Assembly: GCA_027592485.1 (NCBI GenBank)
Contig: JAQCKL010000039.1
Span: 1-14,988 of the forward strand
Length of the DNA: 14,988 nucleotides
From: Cyanobacteriota bacterium
Lineage (GTDB): Bacteria; Cyanobacteriota; Cyanobacteriia; Phormidesmidales; Phormidesmidaceae
Direction of reading: 5' to 3'
Of this stretch, positions 1 through 6,773 are shown in pieces. The translations under genes were made by a program, and so were the position numbers. Under the pieces are notes generated by a model. That model saw only the letters and a program-made list of their open reading frames with translations. It did not search any database and had not been told where the DNA came from. Positions within the stretch are counted from its first letter, which is position 1. Each line of letters opens with the position of its first letter.

Positions 1-57
1 ATGATCCGATCCCCCGCGCCCTGGACTCGGTACGCACGAGCCAGGACACCGTCACCT

Positions 58-933
58 CTACCAATCCAGCAGGGTCCTCACCCGATCAGCGGCTTTTCTG
101 AGATGGGCATCGAGATGGGTGCGAAACCCAGGGTGATCCTGGGCACAGTTCACCCGCCAGAGGGCCAAGGTCACCTGCTGAGCTGCGATAAATAACGGCA
201 GGTGGAGCAGTTGTGCCTCCGGAAAAGGCCGCACCTCGGTATAGCCCTGAAGTAGATCGTCTAATACGACTAACGAGGTTTCAGGAGTCGCCAGATCATA
301 CAGGCAGCGGGCTAGGTCGTAGCCCCAATAGCCCAGGCCACAGTCGGCAAAGTCGATCGCCCCAACCGCCTCATCTTGCAACACCAGGTTGCCCGTCCAA
401 AAATCACCGTGGATCAGGCCAAACTGCTCGGCCCCTTCCCCCAACTCGGCCATCACCCCCTGCACCTCTGCCCCCACCGCTGCAAAAAGATCGCGGTAGG
501 GCGGCGGCGTTCGGCTCCACACCTGTTCACCCCCATGGCTGTAGCCCGCTCGGGTCCCAAATAGGCCGTCCCAGTTCCACTTGGGGCGGGTAAAGGTGGG
601 GGGCGGGGTCCACTGGGTGGCGTAGTGGTGCAACTGCCCCAGACAGCGCCCAATGGCGACTAAATGCTGGGGGGCAGATCGCGCTGGGCGGGGAATATCC
701 AGCAGAAACCGCCCCGGCAACCATCGAGTTAAGGAACAGGTGCGGGGGGTCGCCATCCCCAAAATTTGCACCGTGGGGCAAAACTTGCCCGCTAGGGTGG
801 GCAAGGGTTCCGGCACCACAACTGGGCTGTGCTGGTGCAACGCCATCAACCAGTCCAGTTCTGAGGCCATCTCCGCTGGGGACAGATAACGGGGGCGGTG
901 GATACGCAGAACGCAGCGATCGCCCGCCGTCAT
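58..933 (-). CDS. APH/choline-kinase-like phosphotransferase, N-terminally short
   Basis: Small-molecule kinase of the aminoglycoside phosphotransferase / homoserine kinase II fold; it would transfer phosphate from ATP to a hydroxyl substrate in the cytoplasm. The substrate cannot be read from sequence. Seen: the Brenner-type catalytic loop HGDFWTGN (H175, D177, N182) and the metal-binding AIDFADCG (D194), followed by GYWGYDLAR, the usual family order. The ORF begins at GDRCVLRIHRP, which is normally the third strand of the N-lobe, so roughly 30-45 residues including the nucleotide-loop region are missing. The minus frame has a stop at 984-982 and no alternative start between it and ATG 933. 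AGGAG lies only 3 nt before this ATG, a poor spacing. The other two minus frames upstream show no recognisable N-lobe. It may be a 5'-truncated, possibly inactive gene. The family is certain; activity is not. Confidence 0.88.
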   Translation of the reverse strand: MTAGDRCVLRIHRPRYLSPAEMASELDWLMALHQHSPVVVPEPLPTLAGKFCPTVQILGMATPRTCSLTRWLPGRFLLDIPRPARSAPQHLVAIGRCLGQLHHYATQWTPPPTFTRPKWNWDGLFGTRAGYSHGGEQVWSRTPPPYRDLFAAVGAEVQGVMAELGEGAEQFGLIHGDFWTGNLVLQDEAVGAIDFADCGLGYWGYDLARCLYDLATPETSLVVLDDLLQGYTEVRPFPEAQLLHLPLFIAAQQVTLALWRVNCAQDHPGFRTHLDAHLRKAADRVRTLLDW

Positions 934-967
934 CTGCTCCTGGCTGGGGGGCGATCGCGCTTCGTCA

Positions 968-1276
968 GTGGCCCATCTGAATCAAGCCCTGCTCAAACGG
1001 GCTCGCTTTGGTGCAGATACCCAACTCCTGGTGTCTCCGGTGACGGCCAGTGGGGTGGAGGTCAGTCGTCCAGAACAACTGTTTCTACTCGCCCATCAGC
1101 GGCAGGTGGACCCGGTTCAATTTGTCTGGAACATTCTTCAGGTACAGGGGGAGCGGCTGATCAAGGAGGGGCATGTTCTGGAATCGGCTGATGCGAATCA
1201 ACAAGAGCTCGCGCAACAGGTGCAGCAGTTCCAGGAATTCCGGTTGCCCTTATTCAGACGACTGCAATTGATCTAG
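968..1276 (+). CDS. Hypothetical protein, possibly a gene fragment
   Basis: An ORF of 102 residues starting at GTG 968, diverging from the truncated kinase with only 34 bp between them. I do not recognise the family. The protein is hydrophilic and mostly helical in character, rich in Q, L, E and R, with no signal peptide, membrane segment or cysteine pattern. The C-terminal part (around residues 60-100, rich in QQ, EL and QQF) looks like an amphipathic helix. The composition looks more like a real protein than the neighbouring shadow frames. The frame stays open upstream of the GTG and no clear ribosome-binding site is visible. It may therefore be the 3' part of a gene whose beginning was lost in the same rearrangement that shortened the kinase. 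A spurious ORF is also possible. Confidence 0.4.
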   Translation: MAHLNQALLKRARFGADTQLLVSPVTASGVEVSRPEQLFLLAHQRQVDPVQFVWNILQVQGERLIKEGHVLESADANQQELAQQVQQFQEFRLPLFRRLQLI

Positions 1277-1763
1277 GTGATGCAGGTCAACAGGTACCCA
1301 GCAGAGGTCACCGCTAATGTCCTCCCCCGTACCAGCGTCCTGCACTCTTCACACCCTGAGCCTTCAGCACTGGCTCAATTAAGGCAGTAGAGATCCTAAC
1401 TGGCACACCCTCAGAGGGGAGTGGCGTGATCGCCCCTCTAGTCCAGATTTAGTCCAGAGGCTGTGCTGTGCCAGCCAGTTTCCTTACTGATAGAGAATTA
1501 GAGACCATGAATGTTTGCACAGTTTGCAACTATTCCCACTGAAACAACGAAATTTCAAGGGTTTCAGCCGTTGAGACCATTTTCGAGAACAGGGCGGGAA
1601 AGGGGCAACTGGCACAGTCTCCTTAGGGATGGCGAATAGGCCCAGACCGATCGCGACCTCATCCAATCGGTCAGAGGCCCCCCATTGCAGACTATCCCCA
1701 TGGGTCATCTGGGTGGAGGTGAGGCATCCTTAGAAAAATGGGTCTCTCTTGACTGGGGAAATC
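1277..1763. other. Non-coding stretch before hsdR
   Basis: About 490 bp with no convincing gene. It holds a perfect 7-bp inverted repeat AGAGGGG/CCCCTCT (1413-1439, 13-nt loop, no T-tract), followed by two direct copies of TAGTCCAGA. A second 7-bp inverted repeat CTGAAAC/GTTTCAG spans 1539-1567 in a more AT-rich patch. The transcription start of hsdR should lie in this stretch, but I cannot point to a convincing -35/-10 pair. Confidence 0.5.
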
Positions 1764-4700
1764 ATGCCAGGGCCAGCGTTGTCCCCCAATTTTGACTTTC
1801 TGCATCGTCATGAGCCGAGGCTCGTGCAACTGGGGACGTTGGCGGAGCGGTACTTCAAGGACGACCCTTGCACCTGCTTGATTAAGCTGCGCCAGTTTGC
1901 AGAGTTGCTGGCCCAACTCACGGCGGCCAAGGCGGGGCTCTATGAGGACGATCGCGAATCCCAGCGGGACCTCTTGCGGCGGCTGCGCGATCGCAACCTG
2001 GTGGTGGGGGAGGTGTATGCCGCCTTCGACCAGATTCGGATCGAGGGCAATCGGGCCACCCACGATATGGTGGGCACCCACCGGACGGCCCTGGCAACGC
2101 TGCGCTATGCAAGGCGGTTAGGGATTTGGTTCCATCGCAACTGGGGGGGCGATCGCAGCTTCAAGCCCGGCCCCTTTGTACCGCCCCCCGACCCCGCCCA
2201 GGAGTCGGCAGCGCTGCAACAGGAACTGCAACGGCTGCGGACAGAGGTGGAGCGCTACCAGTCGGCGGCGACCCAGTACCAGAGTGTCGCTGCCTCAGCC
2301 CAGGCGACAGCGGCGGAAGAGGCGGAACTGCGGCAGCTCGCGGAAACCGTGCTGGAGGAACAGGATTCGGAGTTGGCCGCCATCAAAGCCCACCTGGAAG
2401 CCCTACAGGCGGCGGCCACCGAGCAGCCCGCCCCAGTGCAGCAGGAGACGATCGCCCAAGCTGCCGCCCAACCCTTAGACCTCGATGAAGCGGAAACCCG
2501 CCAGTTAATTGACGCCCAACTGCGGGGGGCAGGCTGGGAAGCGGATTCCCTAGGGTTGACCTATGGCCAAGGGGCACGGCCCCAGAAGCATCGGAACCGA
2601 GCGATCGCGGAGTGGCCCACCGCCGATGGGCGGGCGGATTATGTGCTGTTTGTGGGGTTACAACCCCTCGCCGTGGTGGAAGCAAAACGGCGGCGACAGG
2701 ATGTGTCTGGGGCAATCGACCAGGCCAAGCGCTACAGCCGTAGTTATGAAATTAAGGGAGAGGAAACCCTGCCCGGTGGCCCCTGGGGGGAGTATCAAGT
2801 GCCCTTTGTGTTTGCCACCAATGGCCGCCCCTACCTGAAGCAACTGGAAACCAAAAGCGGCATTTGGTTCTGTGATCTGCGGCGACCGGAGAATCAGCGG
2901 CGGGCGATCGGGGGCTGGTACAGCCCTGCCGGACTGGTGGATTCCCTGGGGAATGACCTGGAAACGGCCCAAACCCGTCTAGCGGCGGAACCCTTTGCCT
3001 ATGACATTGACCTGCGAGACTACCAAATCCAGGCAATTCAGGCGGTGGAGGCGGCCCTGGCTCAAAACCGGAGATCGATCCTGCTGGCGATGGCGACGGG
3101 CACAGGCAAAACCAAAACCTGCATTGCCCTGGTGTACCGCCTACTCAAGGCTCAGCGGTTCCGGCGCATTTTGTTTTTGGTGGATCGCAGCGCCCTGGGG
3201 GAACAGGCGACCAACGCCTTCAAAGACACCCGCATGGAGAGTCTGCAACCCTTTACGGACATTTTTGATGTCAAGGAGTTGAAGGATAGCGCCATCGATC
3301 GCGACACCAAGGTCCACATCGGCACGGTGCAGAGCTTTGTGAAGCGGCTGCTCTACGCCAGCGAAGACGGCCCCACCCTCACCCCCGATCAATACGACTG
3401 CATCGTGGTGGATGAATGCCACCGGGGCTATTTGCTAGACCGGGAGCTGAGCGATCGCGAACTCACCTTTCGGGACTTCAACGACTATGTGTCCAAATAT
3501 CGCCAGGTGGTGGACTACTTTGACGCGGTGAAAATTGGCCTCACCGCCACCCCAGCCCTCCACACCACCCAAATCTTTGGGGAGCCCGTCTTTAAATACG
3601 GCTATCGGCAGGCGGTGATTGACGGCTGGCTGATTGACCACGAGCCGCCCTATCGCATCGTCACCGCCCTGGCGGAGGACGGCATCGTGTGGCAACCGGG
3701 GGATGAGGTCAACTACTACGACCCCAAGACGGGGGAAATGGATCTGGTTCATGCCCCAGACGAGATTCGCATTGAAGTGGATCAGTTCAACCGCCAGGTC
3801 ATTACCCCGGCCTTCAATCAGGTGGTGTGTGCAGAACTGGCCCGCCACATCGACCCCAGCCTGCCGGGGAAGACCCTGATCTTCTGCGTCAATGACGACC
3901 ATGCCGATTTGGTAGTGACCACCTTAAAAGCCGCCCTCCGCGCCCAGTACGGCACCATTGACGATGACGAGGTGCAGAAAATCACCGGTGCCGCCGACAG
4001 GCCCCTGGAGCGGATCCGGCGCTACCGGAACGAGGTCAGCCCCAAGTTTGCGGTGACGGTGGACCTGCTGAGCACGGGCATTGATGTGCCCCCCATCTGC
4101 AATCTGGTGTTTTTGCGGCGGGTGAAGTCGCGGATTCTCTATGAGCAGATGATGGGGCGGGCGACGCGGCCCTGTGGGGATATCGACAAGATTGTGTTTC
4201 GCATCTTTGATGCGGTGGACCTTTACGCCACCCTGTCCCAGGTGTCTGACATGAAGCCGGTGGTGGTGAACCCCAAGTTTTCTTTCACCCAATTGGTGGA
4301 TGAACTGGCGAGGGTGCAGCAGCCCGAGGCGGTGCGGGACATTGTGGAGCAGATTACCGCCAAGCTCCAGCGCCAGCGTCGCCACCTCAGCGAGGCCAAT
4401 CAGGAATCGTTGGCGGGGCTAGCGGGCATGTCGGTGGCAGAGATGGTGGAGCATCTGCGGCGCAGTGACCCGGCTGAGGCGGCGGCGTGGCTGCAAGATC
4501 GGCGGGCGATCGCGACGGTGCTAGATCGGCGGGAGGGAGGCAGTGCCCCCAAGCTGGTGTCGTACCATGCCGATGAGTTGCGCCGGGTGGAGCGGGGCTA
4601 TGGGGTGTCGGAGTCGGGGCAGCCCTATGGTCGCCCGGAGGATTATCTGGACAGCTTTAAGCGCTTCATTGAGACGAACTTGAACCAGATGCCCGCACTG

Positions 4701-5138
4701 ATGGTGGTGACCCAGCGCCCGCGAGACCTCACCCGTGCCCAACTGAAGGAACTGAAGGCGGCCCTGGATGCGGCGGGCTATGGGGAGGCGACGTTGCGAT
4801 CGGCCTGGCGGGATGCCACCAATGCGGATATTGCGGCGTCGATTATTGGCTATGTGCGTCAGGCGGCGCTGGGGGATGCCCTGGTGCCCTATGGGTCACG
4901 GGTGGACCGGGCGATCGCGCAGATATTGCAGCGGCAGCGGTGGACAGCACCCCAACGGCAGTGGTTGGAGCGCATTGGGCAGCAGCTCAAGCAGGAAACG
5001 GTGGTGGACCGGGCAGCGCTAGACCAGGGCCAGTTCAAAAGCCAGGGAGGCTTTAAGCGGCTAAATAAGGTGTTTGACGGGCAGTTGGCGCAGGTCTTGA
5101 GCGACCTCAACGGCCAAATTTGGAATGACGCTTCATAG
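1764..5138 (+). CDS. hsdR: Type I restriction enzyme, R (translocase/endonuclease) subunit
   Basis: ATP-dependent motor and nuclease subunit of a type I restriction complex. With HsdM and HsdS it binds unmethylated target DNA, translocates it and cuts at a distance. Domains in order (numbered from ATG 1764, 1124 residues): DUF4145-like N-terminal region (about 12-125), an Ala/Gln/Glu coiled coil (about 145-215), and the HSDR_N nuclease with D292-x13-E306-A-K308. The SF2 motor follows, with Walker A ATGTGKT (K449), DECH (550-553), GLTATP, STGIDVPP (about 769) and motif VI GRATR (798-802). The C-terminal domain resembles EcoEI HsdR. The layout and length fit EcoKI-type HsdR, and all catalytic residues are intact. 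The frame opens at TTG 1749, but ATG 1764 has GGGGAA at 1755-1760, so I prefer it. The gene is followed by 253 bp of non-coding DNA, and so is probably transcribed separately from hsdM. Confidence 0.97.
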   Translation: MPGPALSPNFDFLHRHEPRLVQLGTLAERYFKDDPCTCLIKLRQFAELLAQLTAAKAGLYEDDRESQRDLLRRLRDRNLVVGEVYAAFDQIRIEGNRATHDMVGTHRTALATLRYARRLGIWFHRNWGGDRSFKPGPFVPPPDPAQESAALQQELQRLRTEVERYQSAATQYQSVAASAQATAAEEAELRQLAETVLEEQDSELAAIKAHLEALQAAATEQPAPVQQETIAQAAAQPLDLDEAETRQLIDAQLRGAGWEADSLGLTYGQGARPQKHRNRAIAEWPTADGRADYVLFVGLQPLAVVEAKRRRQDVSGAIDQAKRYSRSYEIKGEETLPGGPWGEYQVPFVFATNGRPYLKQLETKSGIWFCDLRRPENQRRAIGGWYSPAGLVDSLGNDLETAQTRLAAEPFAYDIDLRDYQIQAIQAVEAALAQNRRSILLAMATGTGKTKTCIALVYRLLKAQRFRRILFLVDRSALGEQATNAFKDTRMESLQPFTDIFDVKELKDSAIDRDTKVHIGTVQSFVKRLLYASEDGPTLTPDQYDCIVVDECHRGYLLDRELSDRELTFRDFNDYVSKYRQVVDYFDAVKIGLTATPALHTTQIFGEPVFKYGYRQAVIDGWLIDHEPPYRIVTALAEDGIVWQPGDEVNYYDPKTGEMDLVHAPDEIRIEVDQFNRQVITPAFNQVVCAELARHIDPSLPGKTLIFCVNDDHADLVVTTLKAALRAQYGTIDDDEVQKITGAADRPLERIRRYRNEVSPKFAVTVDLLSTGIDVPPICNLVFLRRVKSRILYEQMMGRATRPCGDIDKIVFRIFDAVDLYATLSQVSDMKPVVVNPKFSFTQLVDELARVQQPEAVRDIVEQITAKLQRQRRHLSEANQESLAGLAGMSVAEMVEHLRRSDPAEAAAWLQDRRAIATVLDRREGGSAPKLVSYHADELRRVERGYGVSESGQPYGRPEDYLDSFKRFIETNLNQMPALMVVTQRPRDLTRAQLKELKAALDAAGYGEATLRSAWRDATNADIAASIIGYVRQAALGDALVPYGSRVDRAIAQILQRQRWTAPQRQWLERIGQQLKQETVVDRAALDQGQFKSQGGFKRLNKVFDGQLAQVLSDLNGQIWNDAS

Positions 5139-5234
5139 AAGGGTAAATCATGCTGCTTTGGCTTGCTATTCCCATCCAATTCCAAGCCCCTGAAAAGATT
5201 CTAAGTAGGTAAGCTCAATTATCTTGCAGACGGG

Positions 5235-5301
5235 TTTCGACTCCGCTCAACCCTCAAATCCTTGCCGGACAAGGAGTATAGCTGATTGAGCGGAGTCGAA
5301 A
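5235..5301. repeat. 16-bp perfect inverted repeat (foldback element)
   Basis: The arms TTTCGACTCCGCTCAA (5235-5250) and TTGAGCGGAGTCGAAA (5286-5301) are perfectly complementary around a 35-nt loop. The loop contains a smaller hairpin CCTTG/CAAGG (5260-5274). The core GAGCGGAGTCGAA also occurs in the foldback elements upstream of hsdS, so this is a solo member or relative of that family. It lies 98 bp after hsdR and could stop or stabilise the hsdR transcript, although no T-tract follows. Confidence 0.85.
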
Positions 5302-5348
5302 TCAGCGGCAGGTGTGAAGTTTGATTAGTCCCAGCTACTTATCAGTAA

Positions 5349-5380
5349 CTAAATTTGTATAAGTCAAGCAAAAAATTTAG
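5349..5380. promoter_or_regulatory. Inverted repeat before the cysteine-rich gene, possible operator
   Basis: CTAAATTT (5349-5356) and AAATTTAG (5373-5380) form a perfect 8-bp inverted repeat with a 16-nt centre. It lies in a sharply AT-rich stretch that ends 11 nt before ATG 5392. GTATAA and TATACA boxes lie inside and just after it. An operator or promoter role is inferred from position alone. Confidence 0.4.
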
Positions 5381-5391
5381 ATATACATATC

Positions 5392-5754
5392 ATGCGTATT
5401 AGTTGCAAAAAATGCGGAACACGCCTATCCAAGGACGTTGAGCCAATTACTTCCAAACATGTCTTATCAAGAGAAGATGGAAGTGACTATGTGGCCGAGG
5501 GGTCTGCATTCAAAGAAGAAGGTCAATTTTGGCCTAGGCACAAGGATTGCTGGTGTCTAAACAAACGGGATGTGATCAACCTCACTAAGACAAGTCGTCT
5601 CCACCGACTCAACGGATGCTGCGATTTAGATGGCTGCGATGGGCCTAACATGGTGTGTGCCACTTGCCGATTAGAAGTGGCAACGGCGAAATTAGATTGT
5701 TGGATGCCACATGCCATGGTGTTTGAGATTGGCAATGTGAAAATTGCCACCTAA
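5392..5754 (+). CDS. Small cysteine-rich, probably zinc-binding protein
   Basis: 120 residues, function unknown. Seen: an N-terminal CxxC knuckle (C5, C8), CWC at 53-55, GCC at 75-77, CDGPN at 82-86, CxxC at 89-92, and a closing DCWMPHAMVF (102-111). The pairs of cysteines suggest one or two structural zinc sites. The combination of an N-terminal CxxCGTRL and a C-terminal GCC/DGPN/CxxC/DCW pattern recalls small bacterial hypothetical proteins that I cannot name with certainty, some of which occur near toxin systems. The coding sequence is clearly more AT-rich than hsdR or hsdM, suggesting later arrival. There is no good Shine-Dalgarno; the ATG follows an AT-rich leader. It stands alone between hsdR and a convergent minus-strand ORF. 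The ORF is well supported by its patterned cysteines; its function is not known. Confidence 0.78.
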   Translation: MRISCKKCGTRLSKDVEPITSKHVLSREDGSDYVAEGSAFKEEGQFWPRHKDCWCLNKRDVINLTKTSRLHRLNGCCDLDGCDGPNMVCATCRLEVATAKLDCWMPHAMVFEIGNVKIAT

Positions 5755-5770
5755 CGCCTCCACTGTGGCA

Positions 5771-5784
5771 CCTTCGACCGAAGG
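5771..5784. terminator. Short hairpin between convergent genes
   Basis: CCTTCG-AC-CGAAGG forms a compact stem in the 38-bp gap between the stop of the cysteine-rich gene (5754) and the stop of the minus-strand small ORF (5793). The position suits a shared terminator, but neither strand has a T-tract after the stem, so this is a weak call. Confidence 0.3.
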
Positions 5785-5792
5785 GTGAATGT

Positions 5793-5957
5793 CTACTGCG
5801 CTGGGGGAAGTTCGCCAAATTGTTGGCGATAGTGATTGCCCTCTACAGCCAAGCGCCATTCTAGGCGTGCATAGACAAAGACAAAGGTTGCGGCCACGGG
5901 CTCGCCGTCGGAGGAAGGGTAGGTTGGACTGGAGACCTGGGGAGATAGGGCCGTCAT
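5793..5957 (-). CDS. 54-residue hypothetical protein, minus strand
   Basis: A short ORF read from ATG 5957 to TAG 5793. The N-terminal 16 residues are rich in S, P and T. They are followed by a well-patterned segment, AATFVFVYARLEWRL (about residues 21-35), then AVEGNHYRQQFGELPPAQ at the C-terminus. The hydrophobic/aromatic then charged pattern looks like a folded small protein rather than noise. GAGGG lies 7 nt before the ATG, a good ribosome-binding site. It converges with the cysteine-rich gene and diverges from the antitoxin, leaving 112 bp between the two divergent starts. I do not recognise a family. It could be the surviving end of a larger gene, but the start signal and complete frame favour a small gene. 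Confidence 0.58.
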   Translation of the reverse strand: MTALSPQVSSPTYPSSDGEPVAATFVFVYARLEWRLAVEGNHYRQQFGELPPAQ

Positions 5958-6030
5958 GGTCGTCCCTCATGGGCGTACTCCAGTTTAGTCATGGTGTGGG
6001 GTCGTCATCGTTTTCGCCTGAACGCCTAGA

Positions 6031-6050
6031 ATGGCCATATTGATAGCCAT
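6031..6050. promoter_or_regulatory. Candidate operator of the toxin-antitoxin pair
   Basis: ATGGC (6031-6035) and GCCAT (6046-6050) form a short inverted repeat with a 10-bp AT-rich centre, 19 bp before the antitoxin ATG. Phd/YefM antitoxins normally repress their own promoter through such palindromes. Five base pairs is short, so this is a positional guess. TAGAAT just before it (about 6027) could be a -10 box. Confidence 0.25.
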
Positions 6051-6069
6051 CATGGTGGGGGGCAGGGTC

Positions 6070-6351
6070 ATGTCTCAATATTCCATTGCCCAGGCGAAAG
6101 ATAAGCTCACCCAAATTATTCGGGCGGCGGAGGCAGGGGACTCGGTGGAGATTACCCGGCGGGGGGAGCCGGTGGCGGTGATTTTGTCGATCGCGGCGTA
6201 CCAAAAGCTGCAACAGCCGCGCCCCACCTTGGGCGAAGCGGTCAGGGAGTTCCGGCAATACATTGCCGCTGAGGGGATTGAGATTGACCCGGATGAGATT
6301 TTCGGTGACATTCGCGATCGCTCACCGGGCCGTGAGGTCGATTTATCATGA
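6070..6351 (+). CDS. Phd/YefM-family antitoxin
   Basis: 93-residue antitoxin that would bind and neutralise the PIN ribonuclease encoded next to it and repress their common promoter. The first 50 residues carry the family pattern: YSIAQAKDKLTQIIRAAEAG, then EITRRGEPVAVILS and AAYQKL, i.e. the dimeric DNA-binding fold. The acidic C-terminal part (about 55-93) is the toxin-wrapping tail. The frame is open from 6031, but MSQYSIAQ at 6070 is the family start and has AGGG a few bases upstream. Its stop overlaps the toxin start by 4 bp (ATGA at 6348-6351), implying translational coupling. The pair is complete and shows no visible damage. Confidence 0.95.
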   Translation: MSQYSIAQAKDKLTQIIRAAEAGDSVEITRRGEPVAVILSIAAYQKLQQPRPTLGEAVREFRQYIAAEGIEIDPDEIFGDIRDRSPGREVDLS

Positions 6352-6767
6352 CCGCCCGGTATTTGCTCGACACGAATATCTTGTCGGAGGCCAGCAGCCT
6401 GAATGGCAATGCCCAAGTGATCGCCAAACTTAACGACAACGCCCCGTTAGCCGCTACGGCAGCGGTCGTCATGCACGAACTCTTATACGGCTGTTATCGA
6501 CTGCCTGTCTCCAGGCGACGCAACGCTTTAGAGCGTTATTTGACCGGACTCCTGTCTAGCTCCATACCCGTTTTGGACTACACCATCGAGGCGGCGGATT
6601 GGCATGCCCATGAACGGGCTCGCTTAAGCCAGGTGGGGCGGACACCACCCTATGTTGATGGTCAGATTGCCGCGATCGCTGCTGTCAACCACTTGGTTTT
6701 GGTGACTCGCAATGTCGCCGACTTTGCCGACTTTCAGAACCTCCCCATCGAAAACTGGTTTGCCTAA
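6348..6767 (+). CDS. PIN-domain toxin (VapC-like ribonuclease)
   Basis: 139-residue PIN-domain protein, predicted Mg/Mn-dependent RNase toxin of the type II pair with the preceding Phd-like gene. The acidic catalytic residues are all present: D8 in YLLDTNILSE, E44 in VVMHELLYG, D104 in PYVDGQIAAIA and D125 in VTRNVADF. Length and motif spacing match VapC toxins, many of which cut tRNA or rRNA; the actual target is unknown. The start overlaps the antitoxin stop. The stop is only 6 nt before the hsdM ATG, so the toxin and methylase very likely share a transcript. Whether the pair stabilises the restriction locus or merely sits in it cannot be read from the sequence. Confidence 0.95.
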   Translation: MTARYLLDTNILSEASSLNGNAQVIAKLNDNAPLAATAAVVMHELLYGCYRLPVSRRRNALERYLTGLLSSSIPVLDYTIEAADWHAHERARLSQVGRTPPYVDGQIAAIAAVNHLVLVTRNVADFADFQNLPIENWFA

Positions 6768-6773
6768 CTGCCC

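Noticed and set aside
1523..1567. A stretch resembling a cyanobacterial CRISPR repeat (GCAACTATTCCCACTGAAAC and a nearby GTTTCAG)
   Set aside because: It occurs once only; no second copy at spacer distance and no cas gene in the window. Reported only as an inverted repeat in the non-coding stretch.
1484..1708. Minus-strand ORF of 74 residues before hsdR
   Set aside because: No ribosome-binding site, no recognisable family, and a patchy composition. I could not separate it from chance.
1692..2081. Minus-strand ORF of 129 residues overlapping the hsdR 5' end
   Set aside because: Lies mostly opposite the conserved N-terminal domain of HsdR; its amino-acid makeup is that of a GC-rich shadow frame.
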